Assembly: GCA_944319815.1 (NCBI GenBank)
Contig: CALUEX010000026.1
Span: forward strand, 1 to 33,531
Source of the DNA: an uncultured Prevotella sp.
Lineage (GTDB): Bacteria > Bacteroidota > Bacteroidia > Bacteroidales > Bacteroidaceae
Length of the DNA stretch: 33,531 nt
Direction of reading: 5' to 3'
A program made the position numbers and the translations under genes. Below are positions 7,451 through 15,599 of the stretch, one piece after another (the first letter of the stretch is position 1; each line of letters starts with the position of its first letter). The notes beneath the pieces are model-generated. The model saw nothing but the letters and a program-made list of their open reading frames with translations, was not told the origin of the DNA and did not search any database.

Positions 7451-8845
7451 ATGAAAAAGATTTTCTTAGTAGCGGCCTTGTTCGCCGCATCGATTACCGG
7501 TGTCAACGCCGACACGGACGTAACTATCCCGAGCGTTGAAACCGCCCAGGCTAACAACTGGGATGCCCTATGGGGCGACTACCAGTACGGCTACGTAATG
7601 CCGGAGAACTACGTGCTCGTTGACAACGAGGAAATAACCGTACAACTCAATCGCGCAGCCAACGTGGCAACGAGCTGCCAGGTTGCCGGATACAACATCA
7701 ACCTGCAGATGGGTTCGTCGCTTGCACGTGAAAGCAACACACCTATTTACTCGCTCGAAACCCTCTACGCCACGATGAAGCAGCCATACGCAGTGCTGAC
7801 GGTTACGCCGAAGATGAACGGCAAGCTCACCTACACCTACTGCCGCGGAAAGAACGGTAACACTACGATGTACGTATGGGACACCTCAGCAGCCGACGGA
7901 GTTGGTGCATACGTATCGGCCAACAGCACGTTCTTCGACGAGACCGAAGACGCCGACCTTGACCCAATCGCCCACACCGTTACCGTAAACTTGCGTAAAG
8001 ACCACGTTTATTATGTATTCGGTGCAGAGGAAGGCGCTAACACCGACTTCTACGGAATGAAGTTCGTGCCCTATTCAAGCCCGAACTACGTAACGAGCAC
8101 CACAGGTACCACAGAGATGGTAATACCTACGGTCGAGACCGCCCAGGCAAACAACTGGGGAGGACTGTGGGGCGACTACCAGTACGGCTACGTGATGCCG
8201 GAGAACCACGTGCTTGTTGACAACGAGGACATAAAGCTCCAGCTCAACCGTGCCGCCAACGTTGCAACGAGCTGCCAGGTTGCCGGCTACGGCATCAACC
8301 TGCAGATGGGCTCGTCGATTACACGTGAAAGCAACACACCTATTTACTCGCTCGAGACACTCTATGCCACAATGAAGCAACCTTACGCGGTGCTGACGCT
8401 CACACCGAAAAAGAACGGCAAAATCACGTTCACGTACTGCCGTGGCAAGAACGGCGCAACCACGATGTACGTATGGGACACTTCCGCAGCCGACGGCCTT
8501 GGCGCATACGTATGCGCCAACAGCACGTTCTTCGACGAGACACAGGACGCCAGCCTTGAAATTCTGCCCCACACTGTTACCGTGAACGTAAGGAAAGACC
8601 ACGTTTACTGGATATTCGGCGCAGAGGAAGGTGCTAACACTGACTTCTACAGCCTTGCATTCACCGGCTACCACGACGCCAACTACAGCACGTCAACAGG
8701 CATCGAGAACGTAGTGACAAACACCACGGAGAAGCCAGCCGACAACAAAATCTACACCATCGACGGACGTTACGTAGGCACTGACAAGGCTGCCTTGGTC
8801 AAGGGCCTGTACATCCAGAACGGCAAGAAGTTCATCGTGAAATAA
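7451..8845 (+). CDS. Secreted protein of two near-identical 199-residue repeats with C-terminal sorting-like tail
   Basis: 464 residues from the ATG at 7451; an upstream in-frame TTG at 7442 is less likely. Residues 1-20 (MKKIFLVAALFAASITGVNA) are a signal peptide with no lipobox. Two tandem units follow, starting near residues 26 and 225, with a period of 199 residues. Each contains PxVETAQANNW, LWGDYQYGYVMPEN, NRAANVATSCQVAGY, ESNTPIYSLETLYATMKQPY, TYCRGKNG, TTMYVWDTSAADG and FGAEEGANTDFY. Most positions are identical, so the duplication is recent or homogenised. The last 35 or so residues (KIYTIDGRYVG to GLYIQNGKKFIVK) resemble the sorting tails of Bacteroidota secreted proteins. I do not recognise the repeat family. 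Its place after susD suggests a glycan-binding or pectin-related surface role, but this is inference only. Confidence 0.8.
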   Translation: MKKIFLVAALFAASITGVNADTDVTIPSVETAQANNWDALWGDYQYGYVMPENYVLVDNEEITVQLNRAANVATSCQVAGYNINLQMGSSLARESNTPIYSLETLYATMKQPYAVLTVTPKMNGKLTYTYCRGKNGNTTMYVWDTSAADGVGAYVSANSTFFDETEDADLDPIAHTVTVNLRKDHVYYVFGAEEGANTDFYGMKFVPYSSPNYVTSTTGTTEMVIPTVETAQANNWGGLWGDYQYGYVMPENHVLVDNEDIKLQLNRAANVATSCQVAGYGINLQMGSSITRESNTPIYSLETLYATMKQPYAVLTLTPKKNGKITFTYCRGKNGATTMYVWDTSAADGLGAYVCANSTFFDETQDASLEILPHTVTVNVRKDHVYWIFGAEEGANTDFYSLAFTGYHDANYSTSTGIENVVTNTTEKPADNKIYTIDGRYVGTDKAALVKGLYIQNGKKFIVK

Positions 8846-9181
8846 CACCTGCAGCGCAAGCTGCCGGCGGAAGATGCCCAAACGCACGGCGAAAGGACAT
8901 CTTTTGAAGCGCAAAAGGCCGCCTTTTACACGCTAAAAGGCGGCCTTTTCCAAGTCCGTTGGATAACAGCAAGTTAGCCGAACGCCGACAATGCAAGGGC
9001 AACCCCAACGGAAACGCACTAAGCAACGACGTCAACGACGCGGTAAAAAGCGGCAAAATCTTTCGACTATAATCGAAAAATCTACCGAAAAAGGTGAAAA
9101 TTTCGAGTATAATCGAAAAATCGGCTTAAAACCAACTATGAACGAAAAAAATGTCCTATAACACTAAATACGCTAACGATT
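8846..9181 (+). promoter_or_regulatory. Gap before the pectinase gene, with two 22-bp sites exactly 40 bp apart
   Basis: Besides the palindrome at 8913-8949, this gap holds TTTCGACTATAATCGAAA at 9061 and TTTCGAGTATAATCGAAA at 9101. Each is followed by AAATC, so 21 of 22 bp agree. Each site is itself an inverted repeat, TTTCGA-N6-TCGAAA. The 40-bp offset is close to four helical turns, which would place two bound dimers on one DNA face. They lie 60-120 bp before the ATG, suggesting an activator or repressor site for the pectinase gene. I see no good TAnnTTTG box nearby, which fits an activator-dependent promoter but does not prove one. Confidence 0.55.
8913..8949 (+). terminator. Terminator-like 15-bp palindrome after the repeat-protein gene
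   Basis: AAAAGGCCGCCTTTT (8913-8927) pairs perfectly with 8935-8949 around ACACGCT. A related half-copy (AAAGGACATCTTTTG) lies just upstream at 8892-8906. The element belongs to the AAAGG/CCTTT palindrome family also seen near 1094-1140 and 13176-13210. It probably ends the susC-susD-repeat-protein transcript. Confidence 0.7.
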
Positions 9182-12100
9182 ATGAAAATTTTATCTAAAC
9201 AGGCGTTGCTTGCGCTCGCGGCCTTGGCCGGAACGCTGCCAGCAGGGGCTGCCATCGAGGGAAGCCTCGACCCCGACTGCGTAGTGGCGGAGTGGAGCAA
9301 CGCATCGACTTACCCAAAGGTAATCGACATTAACTTCAGCGACGAGCTGTGGCCGGGGCAGACTTGGCAGGGCAATACGGGCATAGACTGTCCCGAAATG
9401 ACGGCCGACGACAACGGCGGATATGTCAACACGGTGGTGAACGTGCCCGCAAACGGCGGCACGGACATTACATACCCCGTGCTGTTCCACCACTGCACGT
9501 TCGCCAACAAGACATCATACAACGGCTTCGCAGGGGTTACGGCAGCCTTCGCGCGCCAGTATTATGAAGGTCAAAACGCCACGGGGGCAGGTACGGACTA
9601 CCCGAACGACTGGACCGCTGCTGGCCACACAAAGTACCTTGAGGACAATATCACATACGATTCAAACGGAAATCCAACCTACGGCGAGGCCGGTTTCGTA
9701 CAGCTATGCCGCAACAAGTTCTTCGAGCGCGACCCGCAGACCAACGCGCCCGTGTCAGCCCACGGTTGGATGGAGATTGACCACATACCTTACGTTGAGC
9801 GTATCCAATGGTCATGGTCGTCAACATCTTGGGGCCGCGGCATCAAGGCAGAGTATAAAGTAGGCGACGGCGCATGGACGACGCTCGTCTCCATGCCGTC
9901 AAACAGGCACCGTGACGGCATCACGGCGTTCAGTGACCAAGGCTATTTCATGGAGAACGTCATCAACGCCAGCGATGTTTCAATACGCTGGACGGTGGAA
10001 GAAGGCACAGGAGGGCCATACACTGAATGCCAGACGGCGCGCGTACACAAAATCCAAATCTTCGGTTCGGAGATTACGGCGGAGCAAGCGCAGTACGCGA
10101 AAGACAACCCCGTGAGCGACGTAGGCGAGCTGACGGACCTCGGCCAGTTCGGCGGCGGCTCGTCAGAGCCTGCCCCTGACGACGACGCACCGGTTGAACT
10201 GAAGGTCGTTGCGCAAGACGGCACGGGCGACTACACCAGCATACAGGCCGCCATCAACGCCGTAAGCGAGGGTGCGCGCGGCATCATCTACATACGCCCG
10301 GGCGAGTATGACGAGAACATCTACTCCGGCACGCGCTCTAACAAGAACAAGTACATCAGCCTCATCGGCGAGGACAAGGAGACGACAATACTGACGTCTG
10401 ACGTCTCGCGAGGCGCTGGCAACGAAAGCAACAGCTACAACGACTGCGCCGCGCTTAACGTCTACACCGACCGTTTCTATGCCGAGAACCTGACAATCCG
10501 CAACACCAGCGGCAACGTAGGCCAGGCCGAGGCCCTCTTCACGGCAGGCGACGCCCACGTGTTCAGCAACTGCACGCTGTCAGGCTTCCAGGATACGTAC
10601 AAGGCCAACAGCGGTGCGCGCGGCTATTTCACCAACTGCACCATCGAGGGAGCTACCGACTTCATCTACGACAGCGGCCTTGAGTGGTTCGACAACTGCG
10701 AAATCCGCTGCCTCGCCGGCGGCCAGTACATCACTGCCGCAAGCAATGCCGACCTTACGATGACCAACGTGCTCTACCCCGAACTTAGCCACAGCCCGTT
10801 CTACGCGGGGCTGTTCTTCAACCAGTGCAACATCACCGCAGCCGACGGCGTCAGCGACGCAAGCTACTACCTGGGCCGTCCGTGGGGCGAAAACTGCGGC
10901 ACGATGTACATCAACTGCACCCTCGGCTCGCACATAAGGCCCGAAGGCTGGGCCGACTGGGACGGCCGCGGCGCCACGGCTTCATACTACGAATATAACA
11001 GCAAGGCGGCAGACGGCTCGGCAACGGACGTTAGCCAGCGCGCATCGTTCAGCCGACAGGCCACGAGCGCAGAGGTCGAGGCGTACATGAATGCCGACTT
11101 CCTCTTCGACGCGGTGTCAGACGTGCCCTTCGACTACGCCAAGATACTGCGCGGGGCGGCCACGCCTAACAACTTCACGGCCACTGCCACTGGCTACACA
11201 TGGCAGAGCGACGACATGGCGGCGGGCTACCTTATCTACAAGGACGGCGTGTTTGCCGACTTCGTAACCGAGCCTGAATACACCATCGAGCAAGGTGACA
11301 ACTCATCGTACACGGTGCGCGCCGTGTCGCGCCACGGCGTAACGTCTAACGCGGTGGCCATGCGCGAGACTGCCCCGGCGTTCCCGACGGCTGAGGGCTT
11401 CGGCAAGTACACCACAGGAGGACGCGGCGGACAGGTCGTAACCGTAACATCGCTGGCCGACGACGGCAGCGAGGGCACGTTGCGCTGGGCCTTCCAGCAG
11501 TATCCCGACGAGCCGCTGACCATAGTGTTCGCCGTCAACGGTGAAATACACATCAACAGCATACTCGACGTTAACCGCGCCGACTGGACGCTGGCGGGCC
11601 AGACCGCTCCGGGCGACGGCATCAGCATAGTAGGCGCAAAGGTAAACTTCGGTATGTCGCAGAACTTCATCGTGCGCAACATACGCTTCCGCTCGGGCGA
11701 CGGACAGCAAGACCAGGCCTGCGGAACGGAGAACTGCGCCAACTACATCTTTGACCACTGCGTGTTCGGATGGTCGATGGAGGAAAACATGAACACGGCC
11801 GACAGCCACTTCCTCACCGTGCAGTGGAGCATCGTGCACGAAGGACTTAACGACGCGGGCCACGCCAAGGGAGCGCGCGGATACGGCTCGCAGTGGGGCG
11901 GTTCGCCGGCCACTTACCACCACAACCTGCTCTCCGGCAACAACAGCCGCAGCCCGCGCTTCAACGGGGCCAGGGGCGAGGACTATGTGGTGTTCATGGA
12001 ATACGCCAACAACGTGAACTTCAACTGGGGTAGCCGGGGCGCCTGCTACGGTGGCGAGAACACGGCCGAAATCACCGAATACAACGGACTGAACTCCGCC

Positions 12101-13027
12101 CACGAGTGCAACTTCATGAACAACTATTACAAGCCGGGGCCTGAGTCGCCCGAAGACTCTTACTTCGTGAACGCAAGTTACGCCCGCGAGGGCGCTACGT
12201 CGTGGGCGCCGGCCAAGTGGTACGTGGCGGGCAACGTCATGGAAGGCGACGCCGAGGCCACGGCTGACAACTGGAAGGCGATGTCGGCGGAGCATTACAC
12301 TCTTGACGAGATACGCGCCGGCGAGCGCATTGTGACGAAGACGCCTTACTACCGCTACAATGCCGTGCTCGGAAATTCGGGCGAATACGACCCCGCACGC
12401 TATATGCTGACGGACATCGAGACCGCCGAAGACGCTTACGAGAGCGTGCTGGCCGGGGCGGGAACGATAAGCAAGGACGCCATTGAAAAGCGCATAATCA
12501 ACGACGTGAAGACGGGCGAACCAAAATACACAGGCAAAAAGACAGGCAAGCGCGGCATCATAGACTCTGTCGATGATGCCGAAGGCCTCGGCCTGACGCA
12601 CGAAGCAGGCACGGCTCCGACGGACACCGACGGCGACGGAATGCCTGACGAGTGGGAACGCCAGCACGGCCTTGACGCCACTGACGCCGCCGACCGCAAC
12701 AACCTGAACGGCGAGGGATACACGGCCCTGGAGGTCTACCTGAACTCGCTGATGGGCGAGACGCTCGACGACGACTTCACATCTGGCATCACACAGGCCG
12801 TTGTCGAGAGGCCAACGGTAGGCTACGACCGCGCCACGGAGACGCTGACAGTAAGCGACAACGCCATCGGCGCGACGCTTGCCGTCTACACAACCGACGG
12901 CCGTTTAGTGTCGGCACGCGCCATCCGCTCTACCAGCACCAGCCTTGCCGACCTGCCAAAGGGCGTGCTCCTGATGCGCGTCGGCGGCAACGGCGTAGCA
13001 CCAAGGATGCTGAAGGTGGCGAGATGA
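9182..13027 (+). CDS. Secreted pectin methylesterase (CE8) / pectate lyase (PL1-like) fusion
   Basis: 1281 residues with a signal peptide ending near LPAGAA. Residues 25-320 form a domain I do not recognise, rich in Trp and beta-strand patterns (probably a beta-sandwich binding module). Residues about 338-650 are a CE8 pectin methylesterase: DGTGDYTSIQAAINAV, then Q470-D471 in FQDTYK, D493 in ATDFIYDSG and R566/W568 in LGRPW, matching the family catalytic residues. A short FN3-like linker follows. Residues about 733-1080 are a PL1-type pectate lyase helix (GFGKYTTGGRGGQVVTVTSL, with NNSRSPRFNGA near 920-930 including candidate catalytic Arg). DTDGDGMPDEW near 1148 is a calcium-binding type-3 repeat, and the last 75 or so residues resemble a type IX secretion tail. 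One chain would de-esterify homogalacturonan and then cleave it by beta-elimination. The PL1 subfamily is not certain. Confidence 0.9.
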   Translation: MKILSKQALLALAALAGTLPAGAAIEGSLDPDCVVAEWSNASTYPKVIDINFSDELWPGQTWQGNTGIDCPEMTADDNGGYVNTVVNVPANGGTDITYPVLFHHCTFANKTSYNGFAGVTAAFARQYYEGQNATGAGTDYPNDWTAAGHTKYLEDNITYDSNGNPTYGEAGFVQLCRNKFFERDPQTNAPVSAHGWMEIDHIPYVERIQWSWSSTSWGRGIKAEYKVGDGAWTTLVSMPSNRHRDGITAFSDQGYFMENVINASDVSIRWTVEEGTGGPYTECQTARVHKIQIFGSEITAEQAQYAKDNPVSDVGELTDLGQFGGGSSEPAPDDDAPVELKVVAQDGTGDYTSIQAAINAVSEGARGIIYIRPGEYDENIYSGTRSNKNKYISLIGEDKETTILTSDVSRGAGNESNSYNDCAALNVYTDRFYAENLTIRNTSGNVGQAEALFTAGDAHVFSNCTLSGFQDTYKANSGARGYFTNCTIEGATDFIYDSGLEWFDNCEIRCLAGGQYITAASNADLTMTNVLYPELSHSPFYAGLFFNQCNITAADGVSDASYYLGRPWGENCGTMYINCTLGSHIRPEGWADWDGRGATASYYEYNSKAADGSATDVSQRASFSRQATSAEVEAYMNADFLFDAVSDVPFDYAKILRGAATPNNFTATATGYTWQSDDMAAGYLIYKDGVFADFVTEPEYTIEQGDNSSYTVRAVSRHGVTSNAVAMRETAPAFPTAEGFGKYTTGGRGGQVVTVTSLADDGSEGTLRWAFQQYPDEPLTIVFAVNGEIHINSILDVNRADWTLAGQTAPGDGISIVGAKVNFGMSQNFIVRNIRFRSGDGQQDQACGTENCANYIFDHCVFGWSMEENMNTADSHFLTVQWSIVHEGLNDAGHAKGARGYGSQWGGSPATYHHNLLSGNNSRSPRFNGARGEDYVVFMEYANNVNFNWGSRGACYGGENTAEITEYNGLNSAHECNFMNNYYKPGPESPEDSYFVNASYAREGATSWAPAKWYVAGNVMEGDAEATADNWKAMSAEHYTLDEIRAGERIVTKTPYYRYNAVLGNSGEYDPARYMLTDIETAEDAYESVLAGAGTISKDAIEKRIINDVKTGEPKYTGKKTGKRGIIDSVDDAEGLGLTHEAGTAPTDTDGDGMPDEWERQHGLDATDAADRNNLNGEGYTALEVYLNSLMGETLDDDFTSGITQAVVERPTVGYDRATETLTVSDNAIGATLAVYTTDGRLVSARAIRSTSTSLADLPKGVLLMRVGGNGVAPRMLKVAR

Positions 13028-13175
13028 GGTGAATTTCACACCCACCCCAACCCTCCCAAAGGGAGGGAGCTTAAAATGCCTTGGCCAATCAAGAGGGAGA
13101 TAAATTGTTTTGGAATATAGATTAAAGAGCGAAAGGACAAGAGTTTCTAACTCATTGATAATCAACGCCATGCCC

Positions 13176-13210
13176 AAAGGGCACGTTTTGCGGTGCAAAA
13201 CGTGCCCTTT
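13176..13210 (+). terminator. Terminator-like 16-bp palindrome after the pectinase gene
   Basis: AAAGGGCACGTTTTGC (13176-13191) pairs perfectly with 13195-13210 around GGT and is followed by TTAC. It is the first strong hairpin with a T-rich side after the pectinase stop and could terminate from either direction. It is in the same family as the palindrome at 8913-8949. Confidence 0.6.
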
Positions 13211-13598
13211 TACGTTGCAATTGGATAACTTTTGGAGGGTAAAACACCCACCCCAGCCCTCCCGAAGGGAGGGAGCTAAATATGTTTTAAAGATTGATTA
13301 CACCGTATATCAAGACGTCAGTTCGGTATAATGTTAATGCAACATTGATATGGGAAATTACCCCTCTGTAGGGACATAATTTTGAAGATTGCTCCATTAA
13401 GACGCAATCGTGTCCTTAGTTCTGGAAGTACGTTTTTATTGACATAGCCTACTTATACGCCTCTCTGCGGCGTGCGGACATAATAAATTATGTCCCTACA
13501 GAGAGTGTTTTCTTATACCGAACTCACGTATCAAGCCATAAATAACCAACAATGGTAATCAAACTCCCTCCCTTCGGGAGGGTTGGGGTGGGTTTTTA

Positions 13599-13630
13599 TT
13601 TGCATTATTCACTTTTATAATTTATCTTTG
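13599..13630 (+). promoter_or_regulatory. Promoter of the thioesterase gene
   Basis: TTTG (13599-13602), then 20 bp, then TATCTTTG (13623-13630), a full consensus match. Only 8 bp separate the -7 box from the ATG at 13639, so the mRNA would be leaderless or nearly so. Confidence 0.85.
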
Positions 13631-13638
13631 CACTTGTT

Positions 13639-14040
13639 ATGGAATACATCTTCACAACGCGGATGATGGTCCGCGACTACGAGTGCGACATAGAGGGCAT
13701 CGTCAACAACGCCAACTACCTGCATTACGCCGAGCACACGCGCCACCTGTTCCTGCAGAAGTGCGGCTTGAGCTTCGCCGAGATGCACCGGCGGGGCACC
13801 GACGCCGTGGTGGCAAGGATGAACCTGCAATACAAGACGCCGCTAAGGTGCGACGACGAGTTCATATCATGCCTCAACCTGAAGAAGGAGGGGCTGCGCT
13901 ACGTCTTCCAGCAAGACATCTACCGCGCTTCTGACAACAAGCTGTGCTTCAAGGGCACAATAGAACTCGTCTGCTTAGTCAACGGCAAACTGGCGCACAG
14001 CAAGGAGTATGACGAGGCCTTCGGCTTCGCTTCAAATTGA
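13639..14040 (+). CDS. Acyl-CoA thioesterase, 4HBT hotdog family (YbgC/FadM-like)
   Basis: 133 residues, normal for a single hotdog domain. Near residue 16 the 4HBT signature is clear: YECDIEGIVNNANYLHYAEH, equivalent to the usual YxDxxGhVNNAxYLxYxE, with the Asp of CDIEG as likely catalytic residue. It continues with FAEMHRRGTDAVVARMNLQY and a strand pattern through GTIELVCLVNGK. Members hydrolyse short- to long-chain acyl-CoA thioesters in the cytoplasm; the exact substrate cannot be read from the sequence. The start is fixed by the promoter 8 bp upstream. The gene stands alone between repeat-rich gaps, though dprA follows on the same strand after 251 bp. The last codons (FASN*) run into the AATTGAGAATTG repeat. 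Confidence 0.88.
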   Translation: MEYIFTTRMMVRDYECDIEGIVNNANYLHYAEHTRHLFLQKCGLSFAEMHRRGTDAVVARMNLQYKTPLRCDDEFISCLNLKKEGLRYVFQQDIYRASDNKLCFKGTIELVCLVNGKLAHSKEYDEAFGFASN

Positions 14041-14291
14041 GAATTGAGAATTGGGAATTGAAAATTATGATTTGCATCACGTCGATTAAGGGAAGGTAAT
14101 CATAAATTGCAATTATCAACCATCGACTCTTAATCAGGCAAAAGGTAATCATAATCGTCAATTATCAACCGTCAACTATCAATTAAACAAAAAGGTAATC
14201 ATAATTGTCAATTCACAACTTTCAATTCTCAATTAAAACGAAGGTAATCATAATTTTCAATTATCAACTCTCAATTATCAATTAAAAAAAT
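14036..14291 (+). repeat. AATTGA/GGTAATCAT palindromic element with right arm amplified four times
   Basis: A left arm of AATTGAGAATTGGGAATTGAAAAT-type units (14036-14073) ends in TTATGATT. It is followed by four tandem copies of GGTAATCATAA(N)TCAATT with AT-rich tails, starting at 14095, 14144, 14194 and 14243, a period of 49-50 bp. The right arms are inverted copies of the left arm. A simple two-arm version of the same family lies between sufB and sufC (28681-28815). The array ends right at the dprA start codon. Confidence 0.8.
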
Positions 14292-15416
14292 ATGTGCGAG
14301 CCCCTCAACATACTGACCTTGGCCGCCGCCATGCACTTCTATCCCGACGAAGCCGTGCAGCTTTACCGTGCGGCGGGCAGCGCAACGGCGGTGATGGACA
14401 ACCGCCGCAACCTGCGCGACATACTGCCGGCGTGCCCACAGAAAGTCGTGGAGACGCTGGCCGACGTCTCCGAGGCGCGGCGCAAGGCCGAGGCCGAGAT
14501 TGAATATGCCTCGCGCAACGGCGTGAAGACGCTCTGCCTCGGCGGCGACGACTATCCGCAACGGTTGGCCAACTGCCCCGACGCGCCGCTCGTGCTGTTC
14601 TACAAGGGCACGGCCGCGCTCAACCGCAGCCGCGTAATCAACATGGTGGGCACGCGCCGCTGCACCGCCTACGGGCAAGACTGCGTGCGCTCGTTCGTCA
14701 GGCGGCTGGCCGAACTGTGCCCGGGCACGCTCGTCGTCAGCGGGTTAGCTTACGGCATAGACATCTGCGCGCACCGCGAAGCCCTGGCCGCAGGGCTCGA
14801 CACCGTGGCAGTGCTGGCCCACGGGCTTGACAACCTCTACCCGCCGCGCCACAGGGACACGGCCACGCAGATGCTGACGCAGGGCGGACTGCTGACCGAA
14901 CACTTCACACACACCAACGCCGACAAGCTGAACTTCCTGCGGCGCAACCGCATCGTGGCGGGCATGGCGGACGCAACCATCGTGGTGGAGAGCGCAAGCC
15001 ACGGCGGCGCATTGGTCACGGCGCGCATCGCCGGCAGCTATAGCCGCGACGTGTTCGCCTTCCCCGGTCGCGTGGGCGACGAGTGTTCGGAGGGCTGCAA
15101 CAACCTAATACGCGACAACAAGGCCGCCCTCGTAACCTCGGCCGACGACTTCGTGAAGGCTATGGGCTGGCAGGCCGACGCCGAGATGGAGCACGCCCGG
15201 CGGCAGGGAATAGAGCGCACGCTCTTCCCCGAACTGACGGCGGAGGAACAGGCTGCTGCCGACACGCTGGCGAAGGACAACGACCTGCAAATCAACACGC
15301 TGTCGGCACGCACGGGCACGCCCATAGGCCGCCTCACCGCCGTGATGTTCTCGCTCGAGATGAAGGGCGTGGTGAAGCTCATGGCCGGGGGAGTGTATCA
15401 CTTAATAAGAAGTTAA
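14292..15416 (+). CDS. dprA: DNA-processing protein DprA (Smf)
   Basis: 374 residues, normal for the family. DprA binds single-stranded DNA and loads RecA during uptake of foreign DNA. An N-terminal helical part (about 1-90) precedes the Rossmann-like DprA domain, with FYKGTAAL, NMVGTRRCTAYG, VVSGLAYGIDICAHREAL, GLDNLYPPRHRDTA, FLRRNRIVAGMADATIVVE, GGALVTARIA, FAFPGRVGDECSEGCNNLIR and NKAALVTS. The last 65 or so residues form a winged-helix-like C-terminal domain. The ATG at 14292 follows the repeat array directly and the protein starts MCEPLNILTL. The stop (AGA AGT TAA) merges into the GGAGTTAA palindrome that separates it from dusB. No other competence gene is in view. Confidence 0.93.
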   Translation: MCEPLNILTLAAAMHFYPDEAVQLYRAAGSATAVMDNRRNLRDILPACPQKVVETLADVSEARRKAEAEIEYASRNGVKTLCLGGDDYPQRLANCPDAPLVLFYKGTAALNRSRVINMVGTRRCTAYGQDCVRSFVRRLAELCPGTLVVSGLAYGIDICAHREALAAGLDTVAVLAHGLDNLYPPRHRDTATQMLTQGGLLTEHFTHTNADKLNFLRRNRIVAGMADATIVVESASHGGALVTARIAGSYSRDVFAFPGRVGDECSEGCNNLIRDNKAALVTSADDFVKAMGWQADAEMEHARRQGIERTLFPELTAEEQAAADTLAKDNDLQINTLSARTGTPIGRLTAVMFSLEMKGVVKLMAGGVYHLIRS

Positions 15417-15422
15417 TAATCG

Positions 15423-15585
15423 GGAGTTAAGGAGTTAATGATTGGGAGTTAAGGAGTTATGGAGTAAAGGAGTTAAGACAAATGCTTTGTTGATTATCTC
15501 CATATAAGATTAATTGGTCAAGGCATTTGTCTTAACTCCTTTACTCCATAACTCCTTAACTCCCAATCATTAACTCCTTAACTCC
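15423..15585. repeat. GGAGTTAA-family palindrome with perfect 63-bp arms (dprA-dusB gap)
   Basis: The left arm 15423-15485 and right arm 15523-15585 are exact reverse complements over 63 bp, with a 37-nt AT-rich loop. The arm is built mainly from GGAGTTAA units with single-base variants (GGAGTTAT, GGAGTAAA) and an interruption TGATTGG. It ends in the family core GACAAATGC. Every variant base is matched in the other arm. Its right end is 14 bp before the dusB ATG, so the dusB mRNA would carry a very stable stem next to its start if transcribed through. Confidence 0.95.
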
Positions 15586-15599
15586 TAAAAAAAGAAGAC

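Larger units (their letters stand above)
13028..13638. repeat. Repeat-filled gap of nested inverted repeats
   Basis: No gene is supported in this 611-bp gap. In order it contains a CACCCACCCCAACCCTCCC copy (about 13040-13072), a 16-bp palindrome (13176-13210), and a nested structure. The outer arms are the same CCCTCCC repeat at 13247-13276 and inverted at 13563-13592. The middle arms are AGTTCGGTATAA (13320-13331) and TTATACCGAACT (13513-13524). The inner arms are CTCTGTAGGGACATAAT (13364-13380) and its complement (13487-13503). The inner element recurs at 18735-18847 and the middle one, as a variant, at 18350-18640. The promoter of the next gene begins at 13599. Confidence 0.75.

Noticed and set aside
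11303-12667. 454-codon frame antisense to the pectinase gene
   Set aside because: It is a shadow of the GC-rich coding strand, which has clear CE8/PL1 motifs. The antisense peptide is Val/Arg/His-rich without any family pattern.
14036-14291. CRISPR-like array (regular 49-bp spacing)
   Set aside because: The repeated part is AT-rich and degenerate, the intervening parts are themselves similar TCAATT units and not unique spacers, there are only four copies, and no cas gene is present.
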